Source: Sporosarcina sp. FSL K6-1522
GTDB lineage: Bacteria > Bacillota > Bacilli > Bacillales_A > Planococcaceae
Reading direction: 5' to 3'
Assembly: GCF_038622445.1 (NCBI RefSeq)
Contig: NZ_CP152019.1
Span: forward strand, 3,446,501 to 3,510,500
Length of the DNA stretch: 64,000 bases
Shown piece after piece: positions 1 to 8,557 of the stretch. Below the pieces are notes generated by a model that was given only the letters and a program-made list of their open reading frames with translations, ran no database searches and was not told the origin of the DNA. The position numbers and the translations under genes are program-made. Numbering within the stretch: position 1 is the first letter of the stretch; the number at the start of each line of letters is the position of its first letter.

Positions 1-939
1 AAGCTCGTTGACAACCGCTTCTTCAAGTTTTAATTGGACCGTACTCCCTCCTATTTCGAATCCACTCGTTGAAGCATGCTCCAATGCTATACTTATCTCT
101 TTGCTCACTAACATCAAATCTTTCCCCTTAAGCAGTCGACCGCGTAGCAGCTTTCCAACCGTACCAGCTTGCTTCGCTCCGAGTGTGAGCACAGACGGCT
201 TCTTATTGAACAAACCCTTCTTACCGGGTTCCCAAGCCAATTGATCCACAAATAAAAATCCGGTGTTCGAACCGTCACGATCTATACCTATTTGAACACT
301 TTCCTGAACAGCAGGGACTCGTAGCATAGAATTCCGGGATAAGTCTGTAATATAACCCGGCATTTCTGCTTTTCCGGCTTCAAGTAAACCTCGTGTATTC
401 CATATTTTCATAGCCTCCAGCTCATCCTCGGTGATCCCAACCATTTGAAGAAACTCAACGCGCCCGTTAGGCGTATGCAATGTATCAAGTTCTGGATCGG
501 GTATAAAGGCAAGAGCCGTTAGCTGTGTATCGGCTCCCAAGCAGATTGGACCATTCGCATCTAAATAATCACCTGAGGCGAAAATATTGTTGCTATTAAA
601 CACATATCGCCCCATGTTTTGAAGCAGGTTCAATGCCCATGCCGGAGGCTCCTCCTCATCCTTACTTCGTGCCACCCGAAAAGAAAGCTCAAACCCATAG
701 CCACTATATTCGGTATTCTTCAATTCCTTCTCATAAAGCTCCGAGAAACCAAAAGTGACAATATGCCAGTGCGGAGAAGGTGTTTCTGCTTGATAAGCAC
801 TAAGGCCATCTAATGGGTCTGGACCACCAAGCATATAAGATATTGCGGTCCCATAATGCTTCGGTTCCTGTTCCCCATATAGCTTCGTTAATGCTTCTTC
901 AATGGCATCCCATCCTGTCGTATTTACTTCTTCGGTCAT
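1..939 (-). CDS. SUFU-domain protein (3' end outside window)
   Basis: Reading frame open from an ATG at 939 to the window edge (313 residues seen, no stop yet). A ribosome binding site GGAGGGAAAATA lies just upstream of the ATG. Residues about 40-190 resemble the bacterial suppressor-of-fused (SUFU) domain, for example the segment HWHIVTFGFSELYEKE near residue 57 and a later PDPELDTLHTPNG block. Bacterial SUFU proteins are known mainly as immunity proteins in polymorphic-toxin loci, so protection against a toxin is the likely role, but no toxin is seen here. The gene starts 36 bases after the stop of the DUF1963 gene upstream on the same strand, so the two probably form one transcript. The C-terminal portion cannot be judged. 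Confidence 0.8.
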   Translation of the reverse strand, partial: MTEEVNTTGWDAIEEALTKLYGEQEPKHYGTAISYMLGGPDPLDGLSAYQAETPSPHWHIVTFGFSELYEKELKNTEYSGYGFELSFRVARSKDEEEPPAWALNLLQNMGRYVFNSNNIFASGDYLDANGPICLGADTQLTALAFIPDPELDTLHTPNGRVEFLQMVGITEDELEAMKIWNTRGLLEAGKAEMPGYITDLSRNSMLRVPAVQESVQIGIDRDGSNTGFLFVDQLAWEPGKKGLFNKKPSVLTLGAKQAGTVGKLLRGRLLKGKDLMLVSKEISIALEHASTSGFEIGGSTVQLKLEEAVVNEL

Positions 940-975
940 TATTTTCCCTCCAACTCGTGTGGTATAGTAATTGGC

Positions 976-1860
976 TTAACTTGAATACAAGGAGCAATAG
1001 GTATTTGCAAAGTTACCTGAAAGCAGATCTTCCTTTCGAATGTAGAACTGCAATTCTCCAGCATCCCACCAGCAGAATCCCACTTCCTGATCGGAGTCTA
1101 GTGCGAGCAACACTAGCGTATCCTGCACTTCCTGCTTCGCTCTAACAGCATCACCTTTGAAGTGATCCATAATCTGCTTTAACGCTGAATCCGTTGAATA
1201 GTCATACTTTTTGCCTGTCAACAGATGAAGAGCCGCTTCGTATTCACAATCCCCATGCTGGGTAGATGGATAACCGAACATCACAGCCAGATCACTTGGG
1301 TTCTCTTCAATCACCTCAAAGCATAAATCTTCATACTGATCATAATCATGCTCATCGTCTTCTACTATCTCGTAATCTACATAACCATAATTGGGAAGTT
1401 CCATCGTTGATCTTGCGCTCACTCGATATCCAGTAAACTCACCCTCAATGGCAGTCACTTCAGGCGAAGGGTAACGTTTAGCTTCCTGAAGCTTGTCTTC
1501 TGATAGATAGATTACCTTGTGCTTGATTCCATACGCAGGTTCATCCACTCCTACGAAAAAGTACAATATGCCTTTTACAGGTAGTAATGCTGCTACATCA
1601 TGAGGTGCCAATTCACTTAAACGCAGCTGGGCTAGAAACGTCATGGAAGTTCCATCAGAATTTAGCGGCCATTCCAAGTTAGTGGGTAGATCAGGATCTC
1701 CCCCTATACGAGATAAGCATATTTCGTTGTATGTTTCGATCTCTTTCTTGGACAAGCGAATGCCTTGACGTACAGACCCTTTCAAATAATCCATCGCATG
1801 TTCGAACTGACATTCACGAACGATTCGCTCAAGTTTATTCCGGTTGTTATCACTTAGCAA
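976..1860 (-). CDS. YwqG/DUF1963 family protein
   Basis: Protein of 294 residues with the YwqG (DUF1963) layout: an SRIGGDPDLPTNLEWP motif near residues 50-65, the FLAQLRLSEL strand near 75, an ILYFFVGVDEP strand near 95-105, and a C-terminal gate block with HGDCEYEAALHLL. DUF1963 proteins are often immunity proteins beside secreted toxins, although YwqG itself has no settled biochemical role. The start is a TTG at 1860; AAAGGGATGG about nine bases upstream is the better Shine-Dalgarno match. It lies first in a probable two-gene unit with the SUFU gene. A second, divergent member of the same family sits at 3.6 kb, so the family is duplicated locally. Function beyond family level is inference. 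Confidence 0.85.
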   Translation of the reverse strand: MLSDNNRNKLERIVRECQFEHAMDYLKGSVRQGIRLSKKEIETYNEICLSRIGGDPDLPTNLEWPLNSDGTSMTFLAQLRLSELAPHDVAALLPVKGILYFFVGVDEPAYGIKHKVIYLSEDKLQEAKRYPSPEVTAIEGEFTGYRVSARSTMELPNYGYVDYEIVEDDEHDYDQYEDLCFEVIEENPSDLAVMFGYPSTQHGDCEYEAALHLLTGKKYDYSTDSALKQIMDHFKGDAVRAKQEVQDTLVLLALDSDQEVGFCWWDAGELQFYIRKEDLLSGNFANTYCSLYSS

Positions 1861-2053
1861 TCCTTACACCATCCCTTTATATATGAATTTCTATAACCTA
1901 TGTAAATCCGACTAATCGAAATATAAATTCAACTTAATTGTAACATATAGGAAAATTCTAGACTCCTTCCTAGTATAGATGTTACCATTTTAAAGGTAAA
2001 GGCTACCAGATACATGACGAAGCTATTTCTAAAATAATCATTTGGAGGAAGAA

Positions 2054-3436
2054 ATGAAAAAAAATCTTATTGACCAATTGAACGAATGGCATGAACTAGA
2101 CGAACATCAGCGAATTGTTGATTCACTTTCGGCAATTCCCACTGAAGCACGAGACTATGAAACCATCAGCCATTTGGCTAGAGCCCATAACAATTTGGGG
2201 CTTTACGAAGAAGCGCTCGAGCAATTTGATAAAATTTCTGAAGCTGGAAAAAAGGATTCTCTATGGCATTATCGGGTAGGCTTTGCGCTTTATCATTTAC
2301 AGCGCTATGAGGAAGCAGCTCAAGCTTTCAGCATGGCGGATCAATTAGAATCTGGCATTCAAAATACAAAGTACTTTTTAAGACAAAGTGCTCATAAAGC
2401 AGAGAAGCAAAAACGAGAACTACTTCGACTTACCAAGAAGAAAACAGCCCTGGAGCGTGGCAGTACCGTAGCGAAAAAGATTCCTTTTTCAAATATGCCT
2501 CTAACGGATTTCTGGGATGACAGCGAGTATGCAAGAACATCCTATCAATCTGAGCCACCCACGGATGAACTAATCGATTCAATCGAGAAAGAGCTTGGAT
2601 ATAAGCTCCCCTGCTCTTATATTACTCTAATGAATCAGCAGAATGGCGGGGTACCGATGAACACTTGCTTTCCAACAGAGGAGCCAACTTCCTGGGCTGA
2701 GGATCATATTGCCATTACGGGGATCATGGGGATTGGGCGCGAGAAAGGCTACTCCCTATGCGGAGATCTGGGCAGTCCATTTATGATAGAAGAATGGGGA
2801 TATCCAGATATTGGCGTAGTGATCTGTGATTGTCCTTCAGCCGGTCATGATGTCGTGATGTTAGACTATCGAGCATGTGGTAAAGATGGTGAACCTGAAG
2901 TTGTTCATGTCGATCAAGAAGATGACTATGAGATTACCTTCCTTGCCGATAATTTTGAAGAGTTTATAAAAGGATTAGTAAGCGAAGAACAATATGATAC
3001 TTCTGAAGAAGACAAAGAAGAAGACTTAGATAAAGTAACACATGGCAAGTTTTCTCCTCTGCTGAAGGAGCTATGCTCGCGGGTAACCGAAGTGGAACCG
3101 GTCGAACAGAAAATCCGCAATATATGTACACGAATTGTTGAAGAAAAGGGACATTTTTCTTTTCATGCAGATGAATTATCGTATGTCATGTATGATGTAC
3201 AGTTTTGGTTATATACAAAGTCATATCCAGACACGAGTCGCGATCAATATTTGGCAACCTATGAGAAAATAATTGCTTTTGGCGAGGAATTCGGGCTAGG
3301 CGGATATGCTCCTTCCTTTATTACAGAGTGGTTTGATCATCGCATCAAGGAAGGGCGGATCATACAGAATCACGGGATGATTCGGTTTATCGATTCATAT
3401 GTAGAGGAAGTAATTAATAAGTTAAAAGAAGCCTAA
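2054..3436 (+). CDS. TPR - SMI1/KNR4 (SUKH) protein
   Basis: Protein of 460 residues starting at ATG 2054 behind TTTGGAGGAAGAA. Residues about 25-115 form tetratricopeptide-like helical repeats (ARAHNNLGLYEEALEQF, then FALYHLQRYEEAAQAF). Residues about 165-310 match SMI1/KNR4 (SUKH superfamily): ELGYKLPCSYITLMNQQNGG, then a VVICDCPSAGHDVVMLDYR strand pair and a DNFEEFIKGL helix. An acidic linker (DTSEEDKEEDLDK) precedes a helical C-terminal domain of about 110 residues that I do not recognise. SUKH domains serve as immunity modules in polymorphic-toxin systems. The gene is on the plus strand, opposite its neighbours, and is followed by its own hairpin terminator at 3443-3470. Confidence 0.8.
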   Translation: MKKNLIDQLNEWHELDEHQRIVDSLSAIPTEARDYETISHLARAHNNLGLYEEALEQFDKISEAGKKDSLWHYRVGFALYHLQRYEEAAQAFSMADQLESGIQNTKYFLRQSAHKAEKQKRELLRLTKKKTALERGSTVAKKIPFSNMPLTDFWDDSEYARTSYQSEPPTDELIDSIEKELGYKLPCSYITLMNQQNGGVPMNTCFPTEEPTSWAEDHIAITGIMGIGREKGYSLCGDLGSPFMIEEWGYPDIGVVICDCPSAGHDVVMLDYRACGKDGEPEVVHVDQEDDYEITFLADNFEEFIKGLVSEEQYDTSEEDKEEDLDKVTHGKFSPLLKELCSRVTEVEPVEQKIRNICTRIVEEKGHFSFHADELSYVMYDVQFWLYTKSYPDTSRDQYLATYEKIIAFGEEFGLGGYAPSFITEWFDHRIKEGRIIQNHGMIRFIDSYVEEVINKLKEA

Positions 3437-3442
3437 TAGTGA

Positions 3443-3470
3443 AAAGAGCTCGCTTTCAAGCGGGCTCTTT
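3443..3470 (+). terminator. Intrinsic terminator after TPR-SMI1 gene
   Basis: Inverted repeat AAAGAGC-t-CGCTT / AAGCG-g-GCTCTTT with a two-base loop, ending in TTT seven bases after the stop codon at 3436. Confidence 0.75.
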
Positions 3471-3618
3471 ATATGTACTATTATCTAGTCGATATGGAAT
3501 TGGTAATTCCTTTAAAATATTAACAAAGTCATCTGTTATGTTACGGTTACGAAGATTTCGGATTTCGGATTGCGTACCAACCGCAACATTGTGCAACCTT
3601 CCAGAACAAATTATCGTA

Positions 3619-4356
3619 CTAGCAACATTGCCAATCATACACCACTTTTGAAAAATCTCTATTTTTCAAAGCTTCCTTTGGAATAGAGAAAACACAATTC
3701 CCAGAATCCCCAAACATAATGCCGCATTCCTCATCGATATCCAGTTGTAATAAAAGAAAATCGCTATCATCAAAACCGATATAGTCATTTTGAACAAAAT
3801 AGGGATAACCGCCAATTCTGCTATCGCTACTATAGCAATCATCGCCCAGTTTCTCATATTCTGCTTCTGATAGCTTATTCATAAAAACTTCTCGAAATAG
3901 ATCTAATGAGGAAGACATAGGCATCTCCCTTGATTTAAAATATATTTTACCGCTGTGTGAAAAAGGAAGATTCCTATTATATTCTGCATTTTCATAAGGA
4001 TGTTTCTTTACTAAACGTTCTTCATTTTCTTCATAACCTTCAATGTATTTCACGAGTATCGGATCTTCCAAGCCAAACATATCATCATTTGCAACAAAAA
4101 ATTGCAGTAATCCCTTTTCTGGTAATTCATCTAGATTTTCAAGATCCTCTAGGTTGATTTGTGCTAAAAACAACATAGGTTTTCCAATTTGATCGGTTGG
4201 ATACTCTTTATTATTTCTTAAATAGGGACATCCACCTAATTTACTATCCCAGGGTTTTGTTTCTTCACGCTTAAAACTTATCTCATTACTATATCTAAAA
4301 GTACCTTTAATTAGGTTTTCATGTTCTTTCAAAAGTTTAGGAATTTCGTATTTCAT
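3619..4356 (-). CDS. YwqG/DUF1963 family protein (second copy)
   Basis: Protein of 245 residues with the same family signature as the 1-2 kb gene: KLGGCPYLRNNKEYP near residue 40, MLFLAQINLEDLENL near 60-75, GLLQFFVANDDMFG near 83-96, RIGGYPYFVQND near 180 and LLLQLDID near 205. It is AT-rich and clearly diverged from the first copy, so it is not a recent duplication. ATG 4356 is chosen; a TTG one codon earlier would also fit the GGAGGGAGC ribosome binding site. It could be an immunity protein of a lost toxin locus or a standalone DUF1963 protein. No partner gene is adjacent: the next gene on this strand is the RNA ligase remnant. Confidence 0.8.
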   Translation of the reverse strand: MKYEIPKLLKEHENLIKGTFRYSNEISFKREETKPWDSKLGGCPYLRNNKEYPTDQIGKPMLFLAQINLEDLENLDELPEKGLLQFFVANDDMFGLEDPILVKYIEGYEENEERLVKKHPYENAEYNRNLPFSHSGKIYFKSREMPMSSSLDLFREVFMNKLSEAEYEKLGDDCYSSDSRIGGYPYFVQNDYIGFDDSDFLLLQLDIDEECGIMFGDSGNCVFSIPKEALKNRDFSKVVYDWQCC

Positions 4357-4476
4357 CAATGTAAGCTCCCTCCAATTCTACAATTTTTTTTATTGAAGTC
4401 GTTTATCCAGAAAGATCTTCAACATATTTAAGCCTTCTATTTCTCAAGGTAGTTCTTATTCTATAATCAGCATTTT

Positions 4477-5109
4477 TTATTTTGTTAATTGATTTGGTTC
4501 TACTGCATTTTGCATCCAGTGTTGATCGGTCTGGACGTGATTTTCACGAACAAATTTGGCAACGGATGTTGAGAAATTTTCATAAGAGAATTCTTCTGCT
4601 AAACGTACAACATATCCTTCTTGTGCGCTGCCAACCTTTGAACTTCCAGTAAAGCAAGTTTTGATGACAGACTCATCTCAAATCCCTCGATACAGCACGG
4701 GTACCGTTTCTAATCGAAGAAGCTTTGCCCACTCCATAGTTTCATCCCAAGACAAACAATGGTTCTTTTCATTCCAAATGGGAAACAAATAAAAATAATG
4801 CGTTAATTCTTCATAAAAGATAGAGTGCTTCGCATAAACATATTCGCCACAAACACGCCAATCCTCTGGAATCTCAAAAGCAAATGTTGCATGAAATAGT
4901 TTAAGCCAGTGCCTAGAAGGACGACCTTTCGAATCAATTGAACGGGCATGTTGATAGTTGGTATATAATGAAGTGTTTTCTCCGTCTAGTTTTTCAGTGA
5001 CAATCACTTCTTTCCCTTTAAAATGATCGTTTGATTTTAATGATTTATCATCGTCAGCTTTCGTTCTGGACCAAGGCAGATGGAAGGTGCGCGGATATTT
5101 GATATACAT
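4477..5109 (-). pseudogene. RNA ligase (Rnl/DRB0094-like) with in-frame TGA
   Basis: Starts at ATG 5109 behind AGGAAGGAG. The nucleotidyltransferase motif I, VTEKLDGEN, gives the adenylated lysine at residue 40. Translation stops at a TGA (4680-4678, codon 144), but the same frame stays open for another 66 codons to TAA at 4479-4477. That continuation carries SAQEGYVVRL, which fits motif IV (EGxV), and a later AKFVREN that fits motif V. The full frame is 210 residues, a normal size for a small RNA ligase. The truncated product would lack catalytic motifs. A Trp codon (TGG) changed to TGA is the simplest explanation, but a sequencing error or readthrough cannot be excluded. The gene lies 16 bases after the kinase-HD gene, the expected partner in an RNA repair pair. 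Confidence 0.8.
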
Positions 5110-5125
5110 GGTGTTTCTCCTTCCT

Positions 5126-5899
5126 TTAATTTTTAGCAAGTGCATCGCCTTCGGCAAAGAAATATAATTTCCATAGATATTCATCATCTAACAAATGATA
5201 GATTTCACTTGCTCCATTGTCTCCATATACAATCTTCATGTGCATTTGAATAATGTTTGCCGTTTTCATAACAAAATCATCTTCAAAGCCAAGTTCCTTA
5301 AGAAAATGTACTGCCATATGTGTACTTACGTTTTCGTAAAGAAAATAAGATGCATAATCGCGACCTTTTTTGATCACTTTGGTAAATGGCTTTGCAATAT
5401 CGTGAAATAATGCAGCGATTTGCATTGCTAACTTATCATCTTCTTTATAGTTTTGACTGATGTATTCAAATACCTTGTATGTATGCACAAAGGGTGAGTG
5501 TGATGGGGGTTTTCTTGATTGTATTGGATCATAATCAACGACACTAAGAGAGTCGAATAAATCATTATAATTAGGATTTTGATTAAGTAGACTCACAAAA
5601 GAATTTTTAGAAATGAAGTATGGCTTTTCATGATGCACAATGTGGATTTGATCCCATCCTTCTCCATAGATGGGGAATTCAAAAAACCTGTACATTTTCG
5701 ACATTATTTCTGCTTCTACTTTCCTTTTGCGTGAAGCATTACGAGTCAGACGAACATCATAAGGTGTATCGACGTAATAACATTCTTTCACAACATTTGG
5801 AAAACGAGCAATTCCTTTCATTCGGAGATCCCTATCAATATTCGTAGCATCTAAATGAGTTTTAGCATGTTCCATCACTCCTTTGAAACTTAAAGTCAT
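5126..5899 (-). pseudogene. Polynucleotide kinase - HD hydrolase, N-terminally truncated
   Basis: The 257-residue frame begins in the middle of a P-loop kinase fold: residues 18-30 read DATNIDRDLR, normally about 60 residues after the Walker A motif, followed by YYVDTPYDVRLTRNASRKRKV and EIMSKMYRFFEFP typical of bacterial polynucleotide kinase lids. No GxxGxGKS/T motif exists in the frame or in the 240 bases upstream in any minus-strand frame I translated. No ribosome binding site precedes ATG 5899, and an in-frame TGA lies 30 bases before it. The second half is an HD phosphohydrolase domain (SPFVHTYKVF, then AALFHDIAKPF, then QMHMKIVY). Deinococcus DRB0098/DRB0094 is the known precedent for a kinase-HD plus ligase pair. 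I read this as a decayed gene, although the HD domain itself appears intact. Confidence 0.7.
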
Positions 5900-6139
5900 T
5901 ATAAAATGGAAAGATTTCTTTGATAAATTTCAAGAGTTTATTTATACAATTCTCACAACCAGCTATGCACGATTGTCTATAATGTTTCAGGTTCTTGTCA
6001 TTGAAGTAAATTGATATCTCTGAAATTTGATCTTGAACCCTAAATCCCTCTACTTTCGTATAACGTATTTACGATATCAAATTATATTACCCTCGAATCT
6101 TAATTTCTACCAATATCATCAATTTTCCATTTACAATAT

Positions 6140-6448
6140 TCAGTTAAATCCATCTTCGGGTTCACCGACATCAAATTTTAATACTTTTGTCGCTTCCAAT
6201 TTAAATTTCCCTATCCAAGAATTCCAATCACCATTATCCATCTGTGCATAAAATGATAATCCACTTGGTTCTACTGAAGCCACAATAAAAACATCGGCAT
6301 CTTCCTCCCCGAACCAATAGGGAAATCCATTTTTATATCCTATCCAACCCGGCATACGCTCATATATATTTGTTACTTTATCCCATACTTCATTGGGTAA
6401 ATGATACCATATATTTAGATTGCATTTTTGAGAGTTTATGTTACTCAT
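6140..6448 (-). CDS. Small Trp-rich conserved protein, possible immunity protein
   Basis: A 102-residue soluble protein starting at ATG 6448 behind GGAGGGACACAA. It is rich in Trp and Tyr (NIWYHLPNEVWDKVTNIYERMPGWIGYKNG, read in pieces) and ends DVGEPEDGFN. It has no signal peptide and no membrane segment. I recall similar stand-alone proteins in Bacillus and Paenibacillus near contact-toxin immunity genes, but I cannot name a family. The strong ribosome binding site and sensible composition argue that it is a real gene. It is isolated: 240 bases of unremarkable DNA separate it from the kinase-HD remnant and 360 from the next gene. Confidence 0.65.
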   Translation of the reverse strand: MSNINSQKCNLNIWYHLPNEVWDKVTNIYERMPGWIGYKNGFPYWFGEEDADVFIVASVEPSGLSFYAQMDNGDWNSWIGKFKLEATKVLKFDVGEPEDGFN

Positions 6449-6808
6449 TTGTGTCCCTCCTTCAGCCTTAAACTTATATCAAAAACATACATTACTTATT
6501 ATATCGATTCCCGCACGGAAAATTCCCAAAAAAATTTTCTACAATTAAATTAATTTTATTAGAATCTAGAGTTTCAAATGCTTCCGTTCCGCCAACCACT
6601 TCTTGATGCAGGATCTTTACCTCTTTCTCTTTTCAAATTCTTTCTTGGACTATCCTGCACTTTTAGTTCGATAAAGATAAAAAAAACTATGTATACAACT
6701 CAATGCTCTTCAACTAATGCGCTCAATTGTTGAATATAATTATTAAAGAAAAGCACCTTTTAGTTCTAGTACAATTCTAAAAAACTGCTGTACTTTCAAA
6801 ATTTTGAG
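6449..6808. other. Gene-free AT-rich gap
   Basis: About 360 bases with AT content clearly above the rest of the window. I see no open frame with a ribosome binding site, no strong hairpin and no repeat shared with other parts of the window. Confidence 0.6.
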
Positions 6809-7219
6809 TTAGACATTATAAAACCAGTCTTTATTGCTTATCAATACATCCGTTAAGTATCGGTAAATTCTCTCTTCATTTTTCCAAATCCATTTATCAA
6901 TATGTTCCATTACGGTTTCGTCACTATATTTATTTATCCCCATCGTATACATAGTAAGGATTTCATTTTCCTCTTTTGCTGTAAGTCTGCCTATAAGTGT
7001 GGCGGCTGAAGAATCATTTACTACTTCATAATATGTCCAAACTCCCGACCTATCGGACTGTGATTGCCAATTCATCATCTCTCTTAATTCAACATACCAA
7101 TCAGGCAAGGTGCTTTGTTCTCTTAATTCACCAGATGCAATCATAAACAATTCCGCCATCGAATGATAATCATCGATGTTGTTAAAGAAGCTATCTATAT
7201 ATGTTTTATTAAATTTCAT
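6809..7219 (-). CDS. Hypothetical 136-residue protein
   Basis: Starts at ATG 7219 behind GGGGGAAATATAACT. The product is acidic, soluble and aromatic-rich, with SGVWTYYEVVND near residues 58-70 and a MEHIDKWIWKNEERIYRYL helix near 103-122. There is no signal peptide or transmembrane segment. I do not recognise the family. Its size, solitary nature and location among SUFU, SMI1 and DUF1963 genes make an immunity or DMP19/DUF4375-like role possible, but that is only inference from context. Codon use is as AT-rich as that of the neighbouring small genes. Confidence 0.6.
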   Translation of the reverse strand: MKFNKTYIDSFFNNIDDYHSMAELFMIASGELREQSTLPDWYVELREMMNWQSQSDRSGVWTYYEVVNDSSAATLIGRLTAKEENEILTMYTMGINKYSDETVMEHIDKWIWKNEERIYRYLTDVLISNKDWFYNV

Positions 7220-7472
7220 AGTTATATTTCCCCCACATAAAAAGTAAATAGCGATTTAATTTAAAAACTACTTCTATTTTATAATTAAACAGTAGCTTCA
7301 CTCTTCTACCGCCACTAACCTCTCTCTACAAATATTGATATATACGCGATAAAAGATATGTTCTTTACTTCGCTCCATCTATCTCTTTTCTCCTAAATGA
7401 TTTTCTTTATCTATGTACTAACTATTTATTTTTCATTTTATTAGTTACTTCATTAAATTCAAATCCCACTTT

Positions 7473-7781
7473 TTAACAACCGAACATTTCATTAGCTAGT
7501 TGAGAGATTTTGTGAACAGCATCTTCTATAAGATTTTGTTCATCCAAAGAGTATTTATCTTCATTAAAATAAAAGTAATTGCTGATATCTGCAAACGATA
7601 ATGCAAGTTTTTTAGGAACAACATCTACATTCTTATATTCGACTATCAAAAACTCCATTGCAGTAACTAATGCATTAAATCTATCCTTGTTCAATCCTCC
7701 CCCTTCTCTTAGTTGTTGCAATATAGAATGTTCTCCCAAAATATTTTCATATACTACATGTAAAGCTTCATTTTTATTCAT
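7473..7781 (-). CDS. Hypothetical 102-residue helical protein
   Basis: Starts at ATG 7781 behind AAAGGAGCCGCTT. The product is predicted to be all-helical: an N-terminal ALHVVYENILGEHSILQQL helix, a central ALVTAMEFLIVEYKNVDVVP segment and a C-terminal DAVHKISQLANEMFGC helix. There is no signal peptide or membrane span. It resembles small stand-alone proteins seen in Firmicute immunity-gene clusters, but I cannot assign a named family. It stands alone, with about 190 bases to the DUF5713 gene upstream and 250 bases to the next gene downstream. Confidence 0.6.
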   Translation of the reverse strand: MNKNEALHVVYENILGEHSILQQLREGGGLNKDRFNALVTAMEFLIVEYKNVDVVPKKLALSFADISNYFYFNEDKYSLDEQNLIEDAVHKISQLANEMFGC

Positions 7782-7909
7782 AAGCGGCTCCTTTAAAAAC
7801 TTAGTCTTATTGCCGAGGAAGGAATATGCTCAACTTCAACTTCAACTTCTTTTAAGTCCTAATCTAATACATTACCCTTTTGATATATTTATAAACAGCT
7901 TGTTATAAC

Positions 7910-7941
7910 AAAAATGGAGACCCTTGATTTAGCCAAGGGTC
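7910..7941 (-). terminator. Intrinsic terminator after DUF5713 gene
   Basis: Stem GACCCTTG / CAAGGGTC followed on the minus strand by TCTCCATTTTTG, 30 bases after the stop of the 7971-8297 gene. Confidence 0.7.
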
Positions 7942-7970
7942 TAGGTATTGAAGCGCTCTGACATAACGTG

Positions 7971-8297
7971 TCACCAATCTCGTTCTCGAATCGCTTCTTC
8001 AATCTCAATATCGATTTCAAAATGTTGCAAAATAGCATCGACTGTTTCAGCAATCGATTCGCGCGCAACTGTTTCCAATTCACTATCATTGGCATAGAAC
8101 TCATCCTGTAGCTCGTTAATCGCAATGGTCATTTTGTCTAACTGCTCCTGAATCTCCTCCGTTGTATGCTTGTTCGCCTCAATAAAATCGACAACTTCAA
8201 CAATATGTAATTGGAGTTTGTCCACTAAAACCGTTGGATAATACGAATCCTCATACATATCAACTAGATATTTGAAATTAGCATCAATTTTCTTCAT
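7971..8297 (-). CDS. DUF5713 family protein
   Basis: A 108-residue acidic protein starting at ATG 8297 behind GGAGGGAAAATT. Its hallmarks match the DUF5713 family as I recall it: an N-terminal YLVDMYEDSYYPTVLVDK segment, the central DEFYANDSELETVARE block and a C-terminal EAIRERDW. The biochemical function of the family is unknown. Members are found as single genes, often in accessory regions. The gene is followed by a terminator at 7910-7941, so it is transcribed alone. Confidence 0.75.
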   Translation of the reverse strand: MKKIDANFKYLVDMYEDSYYPTVLVDKLQLHIVEVVDFIEANKHTTEEIQEQLDKMTIAINELQDEFYANDSELETVARESIAETVDAILQHFEIDIEIEEAIRERDW

Positions 8298-8402
8298 AAT
8301 TTTCCCTCCGTTTCCATTCGTATAAATTATACTACATTCTATTCTTTATTGGACGATATAAATAAAAAAAGAGGAATGTATGTTCTTTTTGTAACAAAAT
8401 AA

Positions 8403-8441
8403 GCCTCTTCACCAGTGTTTGGTCATCGCAATGGTGAAGAG
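8403..8441 (-). terminator. Hairpin terminator downstream of nfi
   Basis: Stem CTCTTCACCA / TGGTGAAGAG with a 17-base loop; on the minus strand it is followed by GCTTATTTTG. It lies about 115 bases after the endonuclease V stop codon. Confidence 0.55.
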
Positions 8442-8557
8442 ACTGTTTTGGTTCTATACGATGTAGTCACATCACTAAACATCTCTACTATATAATTGAT
8501 CGTTGTTGTGCAGTTACGACAAACATGTAATTCGTACTACAAGGCATTTAATCCATG

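Noticed and set aside
3456..3638. 60-codon minus-strand frame overlapping the end of the second DUF1963 gene
   Set aside because: It overlaps the terminator of the TPR-SMI1 gene, has no ribosome binding site, and matches no family I know. A degraded neighbour remains possible.
5850..6071. Open minus-strand frame upstream of the kinase-HD remnant that might encode its missing P-loop
   Set aside because: Translation of the two frames examined gave no GxxGxGKS/T motif and no start codon with a ribosome binding site; the protein-like segment is short and ends in stops in both directions.
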